A stretch of 64,000 nucleotides of DNA from Anabaena sp. UHCC 0204 (GTDB lineage: Bacteria > Cyanobacteriota > Cyanobacteriia > Cyanobacteriales > Nostocaceae): the NCBI RefSeq assembly GCF_009711975.1, contig NZ_VIKW01000002.1, forward strand, positions 1-64,000, given 5' to 3'. Position numbers and translations under genes: made by a program. The notes under the pieces were generated by a model. The model searched no databases. It had not been told where the DNA came from and saw only the letters and a program-made list of their open reading frames with translations. This document shows, one piece after another, positions 9,085-17,553 of the stretch. Positions within the stretch are counted from its first letter, which is position 1. Every line of letters starts with the position of its first letter.

Positions 9085-10788
9085 TCATTCCTGAGAGTTA
9101 TATCGGCGAGAAGTATAAACCCAAACCTTATTCTCACCGTGCTGGATTTGTCGCGTGTGGGAAGAACCGATAATAATCACAGTTCGCATATCTGCTAATG
9201 TCGGTTCTAACTCTTCTAGGGTAATAACCTTGACTTGTTCTCCCTTTCTCCCTAAATTTCGTCCTAGAATGACTGGAGTATGGGGTTTGCGGTGTTCTAG
9301 TAAAATCTTTTTTGCAGCAGCTAGTTGCCAAGTGCGTTCTTTTGATACAGGATTATAGAGAGCGATCGCTAAATCACTGGTAGCCGCAGCAGTAATCCGT
9401 TGAGCGATGATTTCCCAAGGCTTCAAAATGTCCGATAGGGAAATCACACAGAAATCATGCCCTAAAGGCGCACCAATAGTGGCTGCGGCGGCTTGCATGG
9501 CGGAAATACCAGGGGCAACTTGAATATCAATTGTTTGCCATTCTGGTTTATGATATTGCTCTAATACCTCAAAAACCGCCGCCGCCATTGCGTAAATACC
9601 AGGGTCGCCTGAAGATACAACTGCTACATATTTGCCAGTTGCGGCTAACTCTAGCGCCTGATATGCCCTTTCAGCTTCTACTCGATTATCTGATTCATGG
9701 ACGCGCTTACCATCGGCGAGAGAACCAATTAAATTAATGTATGTTTTATAACCTACTAAATCCGTTGCTGCTGCCAAAATTTCCTTTACTTGCGGTGACA
9801 TCCATTTTGACGCACCTGGACCCGTACCAATAATAGCTAATTTTCCCTGGGCTTGTCCTCTAGTCGCAGGGTTAATAATTTGAGTGGAAATGGCAACGGC
9901 AATAGAGGAAGATGGAGATGAGATAATTTGAGCATCTGCACCTGTAACCGCTAAGATCAATTCTGTTAATTGATTTTCTGGAAAGAAGCGGGTAGGAACT
10001 CCTAAAGCCTTAGCTATAGCTTGAAGTTGGGAATTATTAGCTAAGTGAAGAGGTGCAAATATTCCCGCTACGGCTTTAGCTGCTAAATTAGATTCTGCGA
10101 GGATTTGCTGAATTTGGGTAATTGTGTTTGGTTCTGGGTGAGTGAGGGAAATTGCTATTTTCGCAGGATGATAAACTAAACAATTAGAGTCATAATTACC
10201 TAAATTCTCGGTAATTTGAATAGTTAACTCGCCATTTTCATCAATAGGTAAATTACTCTCACTCAACCAAGGCGCTATTCCCTCTAACTTGACTTTTCTC
10301 CCAGCTAATAAATCAGCAATGAATTTTTTCCCATGTTCTGGGTTAGCTAAATGATATCCAGGCGGAGGAGATAACAAAGCGGTATGAAAGCGGATATCTC
10401 CTGTGGTGGTAATTGCTGGTTTTGTATTTAGGGCTTCGCCAATATGACGCGCTAAATCATTTACGCCACTTAATCCACCCAAAAGCGGTACAACAGCACT
10501 ACCATCTTCAGCTACAGCTAAAATGGGCGGTTCTTGCCCTTTATCCATTAGCAAAGGTGCAATTGTTCTAATGAGAATACCAGCCGCACAAATCCCAATT
10601 ATTGGTGTCCCAGCGGCGAATAATTCCCGCAAGGTTTCGCCAAAGTTTATAAAGCTAATATCAACATCATCAGTCCGATTAACTAAACCATATAGTTTCG
10701 CACCTGGTAAGCAATTGGTGATTTTTCGCCCCACGATAACGCTATTTTGACTCAATACTACAACCGCAGGGGCTAATTTTGTGTTCAT
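9085..10788 (-). CDS. cobJ: CbiG-CobJ fusion: cobalt-precorrin-5A hydrolase / precorrin-3B C17-methyltransferase
   Basis: This 567-residue bifunctional enzyme acts in cobalamin ring contraction. Residues 1-300 are CbiG-like (N-terminal ICAAGILIRTIAPLL and GGLSGVNDLA; C-terminal GVPTRFFP). Residues about 315-567 are the SAM-dependent CobJ/CbiH methyltransferase, with the glycine-rich start KLAIIGTGPGASKWM and the motifs VVSSGDPGIYAMA and EVAPGISA-type VAPGISAMQAAAA. The fused arrangement is known in cyanobacteria. It is on the same strand as cobG-cobH-cobI but separated from cobI by about 2.6 kb of foreign-looking sequence, so it may have its own promoter; no second riboswitch is seen upstream. 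Confidence 0.92.
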   Translation of the reverse strand: MNTKLAPAVVVLSQNSVIVGRKITNCLPGAKLYGLVNRTDDVDISFINFGETLRELFAAGTPIIGICAAGILIRTIAPLLMDKGQEPPILAVAEDGSAVVPLLGGLSGVNDLARHIGEALNTKPAITTTGDIRFHTALLSPPPGYHLANPEHGKKFIADLLAGRKVKLEGIAPWLSESNLPIDENGELTIQITENLGNYDSNCLVYHPAKIAISLTHPEPNTITQIQQILAESNLAAKAVAGIFAPLHLANNSQLQAIAKALGVPTRFFPENQLTELILAVTGADAQIISSPSSSIAVAISTQIINPATRGQAQGKLAIIGTGPGASKWMSPQVKEILAAATDLVGYKTYINLIGSLADGKRVHESDNRVEAERAYQALELAATGKYVAVVSSGDPGIYAMAAAVFEVLEQYHKPEWQTIDIQVAPGISAMQAAAATIGAPLGHDFCVISLSDILKPWEIIAQRITAAATSDLAIALYNPVSKERTWQLAAAKKILLEHRKPHTPVILGRNLGRKGEQVKVITLEELEPTLADMRTVIIIGSSHTRQIQHGENKVWVYTSRRYNSQE

Positions 10789-10952
10789 AAAGGTGATAGG
10801 AAATAAGGAAAAAATAATCAGCCATATTTGCTAATGAATCAAGATTATCACCATAATTTTCAGAAATTGACAATGATTTTTAGTATAATTCATAGATACT
10901 GATGTTTTTTAATCATTTATCTAACACAATATTCTCAGTGTTTGATAATTAA

Positions 10953-11180
10953 CAATATTTTCAGAAACTTCCAGTTCAAGAATTTATTGAAGGACATGAT
11001 ATTACTGAAAAAATTACTTTTGGTACTCCTCTAATTGAAGATATAGTTATTAAATTGTTGATAGCAATTTTAGAAGTATTAGCTTATATTCATAGTGAAG
11101 GTGTAATTCATCGAGATTTAAAACCTAATAATCAAGGATTTACAGGATTTTATTATGTTAATTTTTTTAAACCTTCTTGA
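10953..11180 (+). pseudogene. Remnant of a eukaryotic-type Ser/Thr protein kinase
   Basis: A 75-codon open stretch without a start codon encodes a kinase fragment: VQEFIEGHDITEKI (hinge region) and YIHSEGVIHRDLKPNN (catalytic loop HRDLKPxN). After PNN the reading runs into AAGGATTTACAGGAT (11134-11148), which is the core of the 43-bp GGAT repeat, and then stops. The N-lobe (glycine loop, VAIK lysine) and the DFG segment are missing. It is a clear decayed relic on the strand opposite its neighbours. Confidence 0.8.
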
Positions 11181-11296
11181 CAATTTTCACCCTTGAGAAT
11201 ATCGGTATATAGAGTCAGTTTCAGGATTGACAAAATCGTAGAACAATAAAATTTATCAAAAATTTCCCAAATCTCATCCAACTAACCACAATTAAA

Positions 11297-11339
11297 CATC
11301 CTGAAAATCCTTTAATCCTGGTTATCCTGATTCTGACAA
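11297..11339 (-). repeat. 43-bp dispersed GGAT repeat, copy 2 (inverted)
   Basis: The reverse complement matches 12734-12776 at 38 of 43 positions. It ends 5 bp beyond the stop codon of the protease-TPR gene. With copy 3 it forms a pair of inverted repeats enclosing that gene. Confidence 0.8.
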
Positions 11340-11344
11340 AAATA

Positions 11345-12730
11345 CTATTGTTGTAATTCTCTAATTCTATCTTGGGCGATTTTCAACCATTTTTCATTAC
11401 CTCCTTGCTGCTGATATAGTCTCACAGCTTGTTGAAAGTCAGATATTGCTTTAAATTTATCACCTAAAGCAGCATAAGCATTTCCCCTTCCATGATAAGC
11501 ATAGGCATCATTAGGATTAATCTTAATAGCTTGGTTGTAATCTGTTATTGCTGCTTGCTTATCTCCTAAATCAGAACGAGCATTTCCCCGGCTGATGTAG
11601 GCTATGGCATAGTTAGGATTAATCTTAATAGCTTGGTTGTAATCTGCGATTGCTGCTTGCTTATCTCCTAAAGCAGAACGGGCATTTCCCCGGTTGTAGT
11701 AGGCATAGGCATAGTTAGGATTAATCTTAATAGCTTGGCTGTAATCTGTTATTGCTGCTTGCTTATCTCCTAAAGCAGAACGGACATTTCCCCGGTTGTA
11801 GTAGGCATCGGCATCATTAGGATTAATCTTAATAGCTTGATTGTAATCTGTTATTGCTGCTTGCTTATCTCCTAAAGCAGAACGGACAACTCCCCGGTTG
11901 TAGTAGGCTAGGGCATCGTTAGGATTAATCTTAATAGCTTCCTCAAGAGCTATAATTGCCCCTTTATAATCACCTTTAGCATACTTATCAGCAGCCAAAG
12001 CAAAATAATCATCAGCCTTTAACCCCCCACCCTGGGGCTTTATAGGTGTACCCACACCCGACGCAATTCGTAGATAAGTATTAATAGGAACAGAAGCATA
12101 TCTATCTGTATTTTTTTCTTTATTTATATCTATCAATCCATTAATGCCAATCAACTCACCTTGTTGATTTAGTGTAGGACCTCCACTCATCCCCTTTAAG
12201 ATTTTATTAGTATAAAGTAAATTATATCCACCATCTATAGTAGCTTGAGTAGCATTAGCGTTAATTTGTCCATTTCGACATTCATACAAAAAAGTATTAA
12301 TCCCACCTGTTTTGGCAGGAAAACCAGCCGTATAGACATTATCCAGACGTTTAGCACTATCAGAATTACCTATTTTCGCTACTTGATAACTCTTGTTACT
12401 ATTAAACTGCACCACTGTTAAATCTATATTTGCCCCCAAGGGTTGCAGACTGCTTACATTAATTGAATAACGTTGTCCATCGGCAGTTATCAGGGTATAT
12501 TTTAAACTTTTATCACTGACATTATGAAAGGAGGTCAGGACTGTATAGGTATTACCATCACGTTTGATGATAGTTCCCGAACCACTATTTTTACTATCAA
12601 TCAAAACGGTGATTTTTTGGGCTATTTCATCAATTTCTTTGGTACATAGTGAATTTTGGGATCTGGCTGGGGATGCGAGACTAATGGATGTAAGAATAAA
12701 TAAAGTAGGAATAGTATATTTATAATTCAT
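11345..12730 (-). CDS. Secreted trypsin-like serine protease with C-terminal TPR repeats
   Basis: This 461-residue exported protein has a signal peptide at residues 1-24 (hydrophobic LFILTSISLA, then PARS). A trypsin/HtrA-like domain follows with the triad His69 (TSFHN), Asp103 (ANIDLTVV) and Ser182 (KGMSGGPT). From about residue 240 there are about six 34-residue TPR units (YYNRGVVRSALGDKQAAITD and variants). There is no PDZ domain. The TPR coding DNA is a nearly identical 102-bp tandem repeat, which suggests recent expansion. The gene is tightly enclosed by 43-bp inverted repeats (11297-11339 and 12734-12776), leaving no room for an ordinary ribosome-binding site outside the repeat. It probably degrades or senses periplasmic proteins; the substrate is unknown. 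Confidence 0.9.
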   Translation of the reverse strand: MNYKYTIPTLFILTSISLASPARSQNSLCTKEIDEIAQKITVLIDSKNSGSGTIIKRDGNTYTVLTSFHNVSDKSLKYTLITADGQRYSINVSSLQPLGANIDLTVVQFNSNKSYQVAKIGNSDSAKRLDNVYTAGFPAKTGGINTFLYECRNGQINANATQATIDGGYNLLYTNKILKGMSGGPTLNQQGELIGINGLIDINKEKNTDRYASVPINTYLRIASGVGTPIKPQGGGLKADDYFALAADKYAKGDYKGAIIALEEAIKINPNDALAYYNRGVVRSALGDKQAAITDYNQAIKINPNDADAYYNRGNVRSALGDKQAAITDYSQAIKINPNYAYAYYNRGNARSALGDKQAAIADYNQAIKINPNYAIAYISRGNARSDLGDKQAAITDYNQAIKINPNDAYAYHGRGNAYAALGDKFKAISDFQQAVRLYQQQGGNEKWLKIAQDRIRELQQ

Positions 12731-12733
12731 ATA

Positions 12734-12776
12734 TTGTCTGAATCAGGATGTCCAGGATTTAAGGATTTACAGGATG
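12734..12776 (+). repeat. 43-bp dispersed GGAT repeat, copy 3
   Basis: The best-preserved copy, TTGTCTGAATCAGGATG through TTACAGGATG. It lies only 3 bp upstream of the protease-TPR start codon and so occupies its ribosome-binding region. Confidence 0.8.
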
Positions 12777-13002
12777 AGGTTTATTGGTAAGTCTTTGCTA
12801 TAATTTTAATGTATCTTTTATTTCTCACATTTCCATCAGGGCGCGATTTTTTTTCTTTGCTGTTGATATTTTTCTATACATTTGTTATCATAGTATAGAC
12901 GAGGAAGAACTAGATTTATTGCATAAGCGAGATTAATCAAAACTAATGAAAATTATTTGGGTTGAGTCGTACCCAACCTTAAATTTCATCAGTTTTAGGT
13001 TT

Positions 13003-13302
13003 TTATTCCTGGGGTAAATTTTCCAAGTATCTATCAAAATCAATCATAATGTTGTCTGAACCATTGGCGGTGACAATGTTACTATTATTGGCAGCAGTAA
13101 TGTTAAAGAGTCTTGCAGCAATATCTTGACCCTTATTTCTTGATCTTGTGGTTAGGGTAAATAATAAATTAGTGCGATCGCAAGAGTAATAAACATATTT
13201 TACAGCACAGATTACAGGTTGCTTATTAACCGTACCAATAATAATTTTCTTCAATGTCCCATTATCATAACTTCTCTGAAATCTTGATGATACTTCATCA
13301 CT
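13003..13302 (-). pseudogene. Truncated COP23-domain protein (C-terminal half)
   Basis: The open frame reads upstream past the possible TTG start at 13254 as far as 13302. It encodes SDEVSSRFQRSYDNGTLKKI and then IIIGTVNKQPVICAVK and NLLFTLTTRS. This matches the C-terminal half of the cyanobacterial COP23 (circadian oscillating protein) family as I know it, including the conserved RFQ...YDNGTL and GTVNxQPVIC segments. The signal peptide and N-terminal half are gone; a stop codon lies at 13303-13305. It is most likely a decaying gene. COP23 genes often sit near secreted protease-TPR genes, as here. Confidence 0.65.
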
Positions 13303-13422
13303 TCAGAAAACTTAAATACTGATTAGGGCTTGGTGAATAAAATCAGAAAACTTGAATAGATAAGGATTTCATGTTTTTTGAAGCTCAAAAAGTGTGAGAT
13401 TTCTGCTTAATTTTCCGGTAGT

Positions 13423-14130
13423 TCACAATTCATTTTTAGTAGGAATAACAATCATGGAAAAATAAGGAACTTCCTCTGGGTTAACTTCATCTAGAGGTAA
13501 TATGCGTTGTTGCGTAGTTGTGGCGCGTTCAATATATCTCGCCCGTGAAGCTAGTCCTAATTCATGGAGAATATCTCTAACTTTAGGAAAATGACGACCA
13601 AGTTTCATAATGGCCGCAGCGTCAGTGGCGAGAAGTTGGCTAATTAAAGCCTCTCTAGGTAGTGGTGCGGGTAAAACGGTGAGAACATCATTGTAATAGG
13701 TGAATGGTAAACCCAAAGCAACAGGACAAGCCATGAGAGAAGAAACTCCAGGAACGACTTCTGTTTTGTATTTTTGGGCTAACCGGGTAAAGAGGTACAT
13801 AAACGAACCGTAAAAAAACGGGTCTCCCTCGCAGAGAACAACCACATCTCGACCGGCGGCTAAATGGTCAGCGATGGGTTGTGTTTCTTGATCATAGATA
13901 GATTTAGCCTTTTCTGGTTCTAAGGCGCGAGGAAGATGAAATAGTACCTCAATTTGATCACCGGCAAGATAAGGAGAAACAATTTTTCTGGCGATACTTT
14001 CTTTGTCTGTAGCTGATTGATAAGCGACAACTGGGACAGAACGGAGGAGACGCAAGGCTTTTAAGGTGATGAGTTCAGGGTCTCCAGGTCCCACACCAAT
14101 TCCATAAAGACGACCTCCAGAATTATTCAT
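13423..14130 (-). CDS. cobI: Precorrin-2 C20-methyltransferase
   Basis: This 235-residue SAM-dependent tetrapyrrole methyltransferase converts precorrin-2 to precorrin-3A. It begins with the family motif RLYGIGVGPGDPELITLKAL and contains LCEGDPFFYGSFMYL and EVVPGVSSLMACPVALGLPF. The length is normal. The ATG overlaps the stop codon of cobH by one base (TAATG), so translation is probably coupled. It is the last gene of the cobG-cobH-cobI operon, under the upstream B12 riboswitch. No defects are seen. Confidence 0.95.
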   Translation of the reverse strand: MNNSGGRLYGIGVGPGDPELITLKALRLLRSVPVVAYQSATDKESIARKIVSPYLAGDQIEVLFHLPRALEPEKAKSIYDQETQPIADHLAAGRDVVVLCEGDPFFYGSFMYLFTRLAQKYKTEVVPGVSSLMACPVALGLPFTYYNDVLTVLPAPLPREALISQLLATDAAAIMKLGRHFPKVRDILHELGLASRARYIERATTTQQRILPLDEVNPEEVPYFSMIVIPTKNEL

Positions 14131-14756
14131 TATTCTTCCTCACTGGCTAGGGCGTTAACGGCAGCAGCAGCGATCGCACTTCCGCCCCTTCTGCCATGTA
14201 AAGTTATAAATGGGACATTGCGGCTATCTGCGGCCAATGCGGCTTTTGACTCGGCTGCACCCACAAAACCCACAGGAAAACCTAATATTAATGCCGGTCT
14301 AGGTACTCCTTCGTCTAGCATTTCCAATAACCTAAATAGGGCTGTAGGTGCATTCCCAATCACGACTATCGCCCCCTCTATATGGAAACGCCATAATTCT
14401 AAAGCAGATGCTGATCTTGTATTTCTCAGTCTTTTAGCTAGTTGTGGCACTTCTGGGTCATTGAGGGTACAGAGAACTTTATTATTTTTGGGTAATCTTT
14501 TTCTGGTCACTCCTTCGGCTACCATGCGACAATCACACAAAATTGGTGCGTTGGCAAGTAGGGCTTTTTTCCCTGCTTCTACCGCTGTGGATGAATATGC
14601 TAAATCGTTAACGATATCCGTCATTCCACAGGCATGAATCATCCTCACCACAACTTTAGATACATCTTCCGGGAATCCTTCTAGATTGGACTCTGACCGA
14701 ATAATTTCAAAGGAATTACGATATATTTCGCTACCATCACGGATATAATCAAACAT
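14130..14756 (-). CDS. cobH: Precorrin-8X methylmutase
   Basis: This 208-residue enzyme (CobH/CbiC) moves a methyl group from C11 to C12 to form hydrogenobyrinate or cobyrinate. Hallmarks are VVRMIHACGM with the catalytic His, ILCDCRMVAEGVTRKRLP, IGNAPTALFRLLEML and the glycine-rich FPVGFVGAAESK followed by LHGRRGGSAIAAAAVNAL. It overlaps the end of cobG by 8 bp and touches cobI at its stop codon, as in a tight operon. It is complete and ordinary. Confidence 0.95.
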   Translation of the reverse strand: MFDYIRDGSEIYRNSFEIIRSESNLEGFPEDVSKVVVRMIHACGMTDIVNDLAYSSTAVEAGKKALLANAPILCDCRMVAEGVTRKRLPKNNKVLCTLNDPEVPQLAKRLRNTRSASALELWRFHIEGAIVVIGNAPTALFRLLEMLDEGVPRPALILGFPVGFVGAAESKAALAADSRNVPFITLHGRRGGSAIAAAAVNALASEEE

Positions 14757-16278
14757 GGGATTTTAAGATTGTAAACGTTAAATTTGGGCTGGATTTGCTA
14801 AATAATTGGTTTAACTGGTGGCTGTGACGATCAATAAATTGTCCAAAGGATTCATGTAAGCTTAGACGTTCTTTTTGATACAATTCCAACATTTGTCGAA
14901 TCAGAGCAGGAACTTTGTCTAAAGTTACATATTCATAGAGTAAATGACCAAAAACATAAACTTGATAGGCTGGAACAGTTTCATTTGCAGTTTCGAGAGT
15001 AACACCAAATAAGGTAATATCAGCTTGAGTGTGTTGAGCGCAAGATTTACTGCAACCACTAAAGTGAATATTCACTGGGGAATCTAGAATCATAAGATTT
15101 TCTAGGTGTTTTGCCAAGTTTAAGGCATCTTTTTTGGTTTCTGTGGCCGCAGCAGCACAACCCCGTTTCCCGGAACAAGCTACTAAGCTACTTTTGATAT
15201 CGGTTGGTGAAAAGTTTAACCCTAAGTTGGTAATTTTTTGCTCAACTTCTATAATTTGATTTTGGGGAATATCGGTTACTAACAGGTTTTGCCAAGGTGT
15301 TAACCGGATATTATCATCACCATATCTTTTCGCAATATTAGCTAAACCTCTAATTTGCCAGCTTTCTAATCGTCCCAAGGGTACGACTATACCGATATAA
15401 TATAATCCGGTTTGGCGTTGCGGATGAATGCCAAGATGATTTTTTTCTCGCAAAGTCGCAGAGTCACAGAGAGAGTTTTTTCTGATATCAAATATATTCG
15501 GGCTTAGTTTTTCTTTGACTTGCTGAATATAGTTTTCAATTGTGATGTTATTAATGATTTCTCGTAATCTTGCTTTACGATGGGCTTTAGTATCTATGTG
15601 TTTGAGGTATGTTTCAGCTAATGCTGCTAAAACTTGGATAGATTCTTCTGGTTTTAATAAAATTCCTGTGTCTTTACTTGCTTCTCCTTTCTCTCCATAA
15701 CTGAGATATAACCGTAAATAGACATTACTGTGATCTAATTCTGCTGCCAATATAATATCATTGGGTTGATATTTTATCGCAACTTTGCCTCCACCATCAA
15801 AGCACACACTAAATTTTGCCGATAGATCACAAAGATGAGAATTTGCGGTAATATATTCTTCCCAAGCTTTCACTAAAGGACGAGTATCTATTAATTCTTC
15901 TGTGTCAATACCCGCTGTGGGACTGGTCATAATGTTGCGGATATGATCTATATTGGCATTGCTAGAACCTAAACTAAATGTTTGTAATTGTTGGAGAACT
16001 TCTATATTTATTGTTTGTTTGATTTCTCTAATTTGGATGTTAGCGCGATTAGTAATATCAATATATCCACTACCATAATTATCAGCGATATCTGCAATAA
16101 TCTGACATTGTTGATAATTAATAATTCCCCCTGGTATTCTTAACCGATAAAGAAAACCATCTTGAGCCGGTGTGGTGTAAAATAAACCTGGGCAAGCAGT
16201 AAATGGAATTTGCAAAATTATGACTCCTTCTCTGTGTGACGCAGAGACAGAACTTAGTGAACAGTCTAGAGTTGGCAT
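14749..16278 (-). CDS. cobG: Precorrin-3B synthase, sirohaem [4Fe-4S] protein
   Basis: This 509-residue protein of the nitrite/sulfite reductase fold catalyses the oxygen-dependent step to precorrin-3B. Cluster/sirohaem ligands are visible as ACSGKRGC (C-x5-C) and GCSKSC (C-x3-C). Two ferrodoxin-like half-domains are evident: the N-terminal one contains YGSGYIDITNRANIQIREI, and the second contains YGDDNIRLTPWQNLLV. The start ATG at 16276-16278 lies inside the 3' end of the cobalamin riboswitch, which favours translational control. CobG implies the aerobic route, although the downstream CbiG-CobJ fusion belongs to mixed-route cyanobacterial sets. It is the first gene of the operon. Confidence 0.92.
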   Translation of the reverse strand: MPTLDCSLSSVSASHREGVIILQIPFTACPGLFYTTPAQDGFLYRLRIPGGIINYQQCQIIADIADNYGSGYIDITNRANIQIREIKQTINIEVLQQLQTFSLGSSNANIDHIRNIMTSPTAGIDTEELIDTRPLVKAWEEYITANSHLCDLSAKFSVCFDGGGKVAIKYQPNDIILAAELDHSNVYLRLYLSYGEKGEASKDTGILLKPEESIQVLAALAETYLKHIDTKAHRKARLREIINNITIENYIQQVKEKLSPNIFDIRKNSLCDSATLREKNHLGIHPQRQTGLYYIGIVVPLGRLESWQIRGLANIAKRYGDDNIRLTPWQNLLVTDIPQNQIIEVEQKITNLGLNFSPTDIKSSLVACSGKRGCAAAATETKKDALNLAKHLENLMILDSPVNIHFSGCSKSCAQHTQADITLFGVTLETANETVPAYQVYVFGHLLYEYVTLDKVPALIRQMLELYQKERLSLHESFGQFIDRHSHQLNQLFSKSSPNLTFTILKSHV

Positions 16279-16455
16279 TCTGACTTACTCAATTTTGAAT
16301 TTGGGATTAAGTCCTGTTTGGGAGATTTCTAACCCCCAATAATCTTAAATTTCCCATCTCAAATTGCTTTACAGCTGCGGCACAGTCTCGGAATTAAACC
16401 GAAGTTTCCCAACTCTAAGATTTAGAAGTCTACCATAAGATGGTATTTTTGGCTT
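16271..16455 (-). promoter_or_regulatory. Cobalamin (B12) riboswitch
   Basis: In the coding sense it carries the family core GGGAAACTTCGGTTTAATTC, directly followed by CGAGACTGTGCCGCAGCTGTAA (together positions 16364-16406). This matches the conserved AdoCbl aptamer pattern GGGAA...CCG...CTG.CCCGCAACTGTAA. The 3' element AAGTCAGAATGCCAAC matches the terminal AAGCCAGGAGACCTGCC-type box and contains the cobG ATG. Total length is about 185 nt, normal for the class. It controls cobGHI, most likely by hiding the start codon when B12 is bound. Confidence 0.88.
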
Positions 16456-16488
16456 TGAATATTTTATTTATATCTTTTATGATTCTGA

Positions 16489-16514
16489 TAGAGACGTTCC
16501 ATGGAGCGTCTCTA
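16489..16514. terminator. Hairpin between parA-like gene and riboswitch
   Basis: A perfect 8-bp stem, TAGAGACG/CGTCTCTA, with a 10-base loop follows the stop codon of the ParA gene (16549) and precedes the riboswitch leader. There is no clear T run, so it is either a weak terminator or a dispersed palindrome. Confidence 0.45.
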
Positions 16515-16548
16515 TTGATCACCAAATATCTAAATCACAATACCTAAT

Positions 16549-17466
16549 TTACAACTTCTGCAACAACTCCTGAGTTAACTGCATAAATGCTTTAGAACCG
16601 GCTGTATTTGGACTCAGTAAAGAAACAGGCATAAAACTATCAACAGCTTTAGCTACATTAACATCAACTGGTATTTGCGCTTTACAGATTTTATCTACTC
16701 CAAAATCCTCGACAACTCGGTGCATTACCTGTTTATAATATCTGCCATTCAGTAAATTTGCGCTGGACATACTAAAGACAATTCCCAACATTTTAATATC
16801 TATCTTAGCTTCGTGTTCATGACTATCTTTTAATTGGGCAATGCGTCTTTCTAAAAGTTGAATACCTACCACAGATAACGGTTCTGGTTTGGCTGGGAGA
16901 ATGTAGAAATCGCTACTAGCTAAAGCACTACGAGTCATTAAATTATAGCCAGGAGCGCAATCTAAAAGAATAAAATCATATTCATCCTTTACAGGGTTTA
17001 AAATATCTCTAATTAAGACTCTTTCAAAGCGATTCCAAATAGTTTCAAAATCCTGTTCTCCCAAAGCTACGGATTGATTATGTAGCATTTCCGAAACCAC
17101 AAATTCATCATATAAGTCTATATCTCCTGGTAATAAATTTAATCCGGGAAGATTACAAACTTGAGGTTGAATAATATCATGAATCGTCAATTTTGCCCCA
17201 GGTTCAGGGTTAATAATTTCATCTATCAAATATCTAAATGTCTTTCTTTGTTTGCGACGTTTGGCAAAATCCACAGGTGACATTAAACTCAGTGTGGCAC
17301 TAATTTGACTATCTAAATCTAAAACAAGTACCTTTTTACCGTGATTTTTTGCCAAACAGGTAGCTATATTCACAGTGAGGGTGGTTTTACCGACTCCACC
17401 TTTCATGTTTGCGGTTGCAATTATATATCCCATTTTGAGTTCCTCTGCTGACGCTTTCCCAATCAT
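16549..17466 (-). CDS. ParA/MinD-family ATPase
   Basis: This 305-residue protein has a deviant Walker A motif KGGVGKTT near residue 22, a Walker A' region VLVLDLDSQISATLS and a Walker B region FILLDCAPGYNLMTRSA, as in ParA/Soj partition ATPases. A better start may be the internal ATG giving MGYIIATANMKGG. No partner ParB gene or centromere-like repeat is adjacent. It is the last gene of a same-strand series starting at 23158, 87 bp after the nuclease-translocase gene, so it may belong with that system rather than being a chromosome partition gene. ParA-type ATPases position DNA or protein complexes; the cargo here is unknown. Confidence 0.88.
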   Translation of the reverse strand: MIGKASAEELKMGYIIATANMKGGVGKTTLTVNIATCLAKNHGKKVLVLDLDSQISATLSLMSPVDFAKRRKQRKTFRYLIDEIINPEPGAKLTIHDIIQPQVCNLPGLNLLPGDIDLYDEFVVSEMLHNQSVALGEQDFETIWNRFERVLIRDILNPVKDEYDFILLDCAPGYNLMTRSALASSDFYILPAKPEPLSVVGIQLLERRIAQLKDSHEHEAKIDIKMLGIVFSMSSANLLNGRYYKQVMHRVVEDFGVDKICKAQIPVDVNVAKAVDSFMPVSLLSPNTAGSKAFMQLTQELLQKL

Positions 17467-17553
17467 GTAGCGTACATATTATCTAATAAATTTTAACTTT
17501 GATTAATTTAACCTTTTGGGGGATGTGGAAAAGTATCAAACGATTTTAACCAC

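Noticed and set aside
16549-17466. Chromosome partition locus or plasmid remnant on the basis of ParA
   Set aside because: No ParB gene, parS-like repeats or replication gene is adjacent; the ATPase is better viewed with the neighbouring nuclease-translocase genes.
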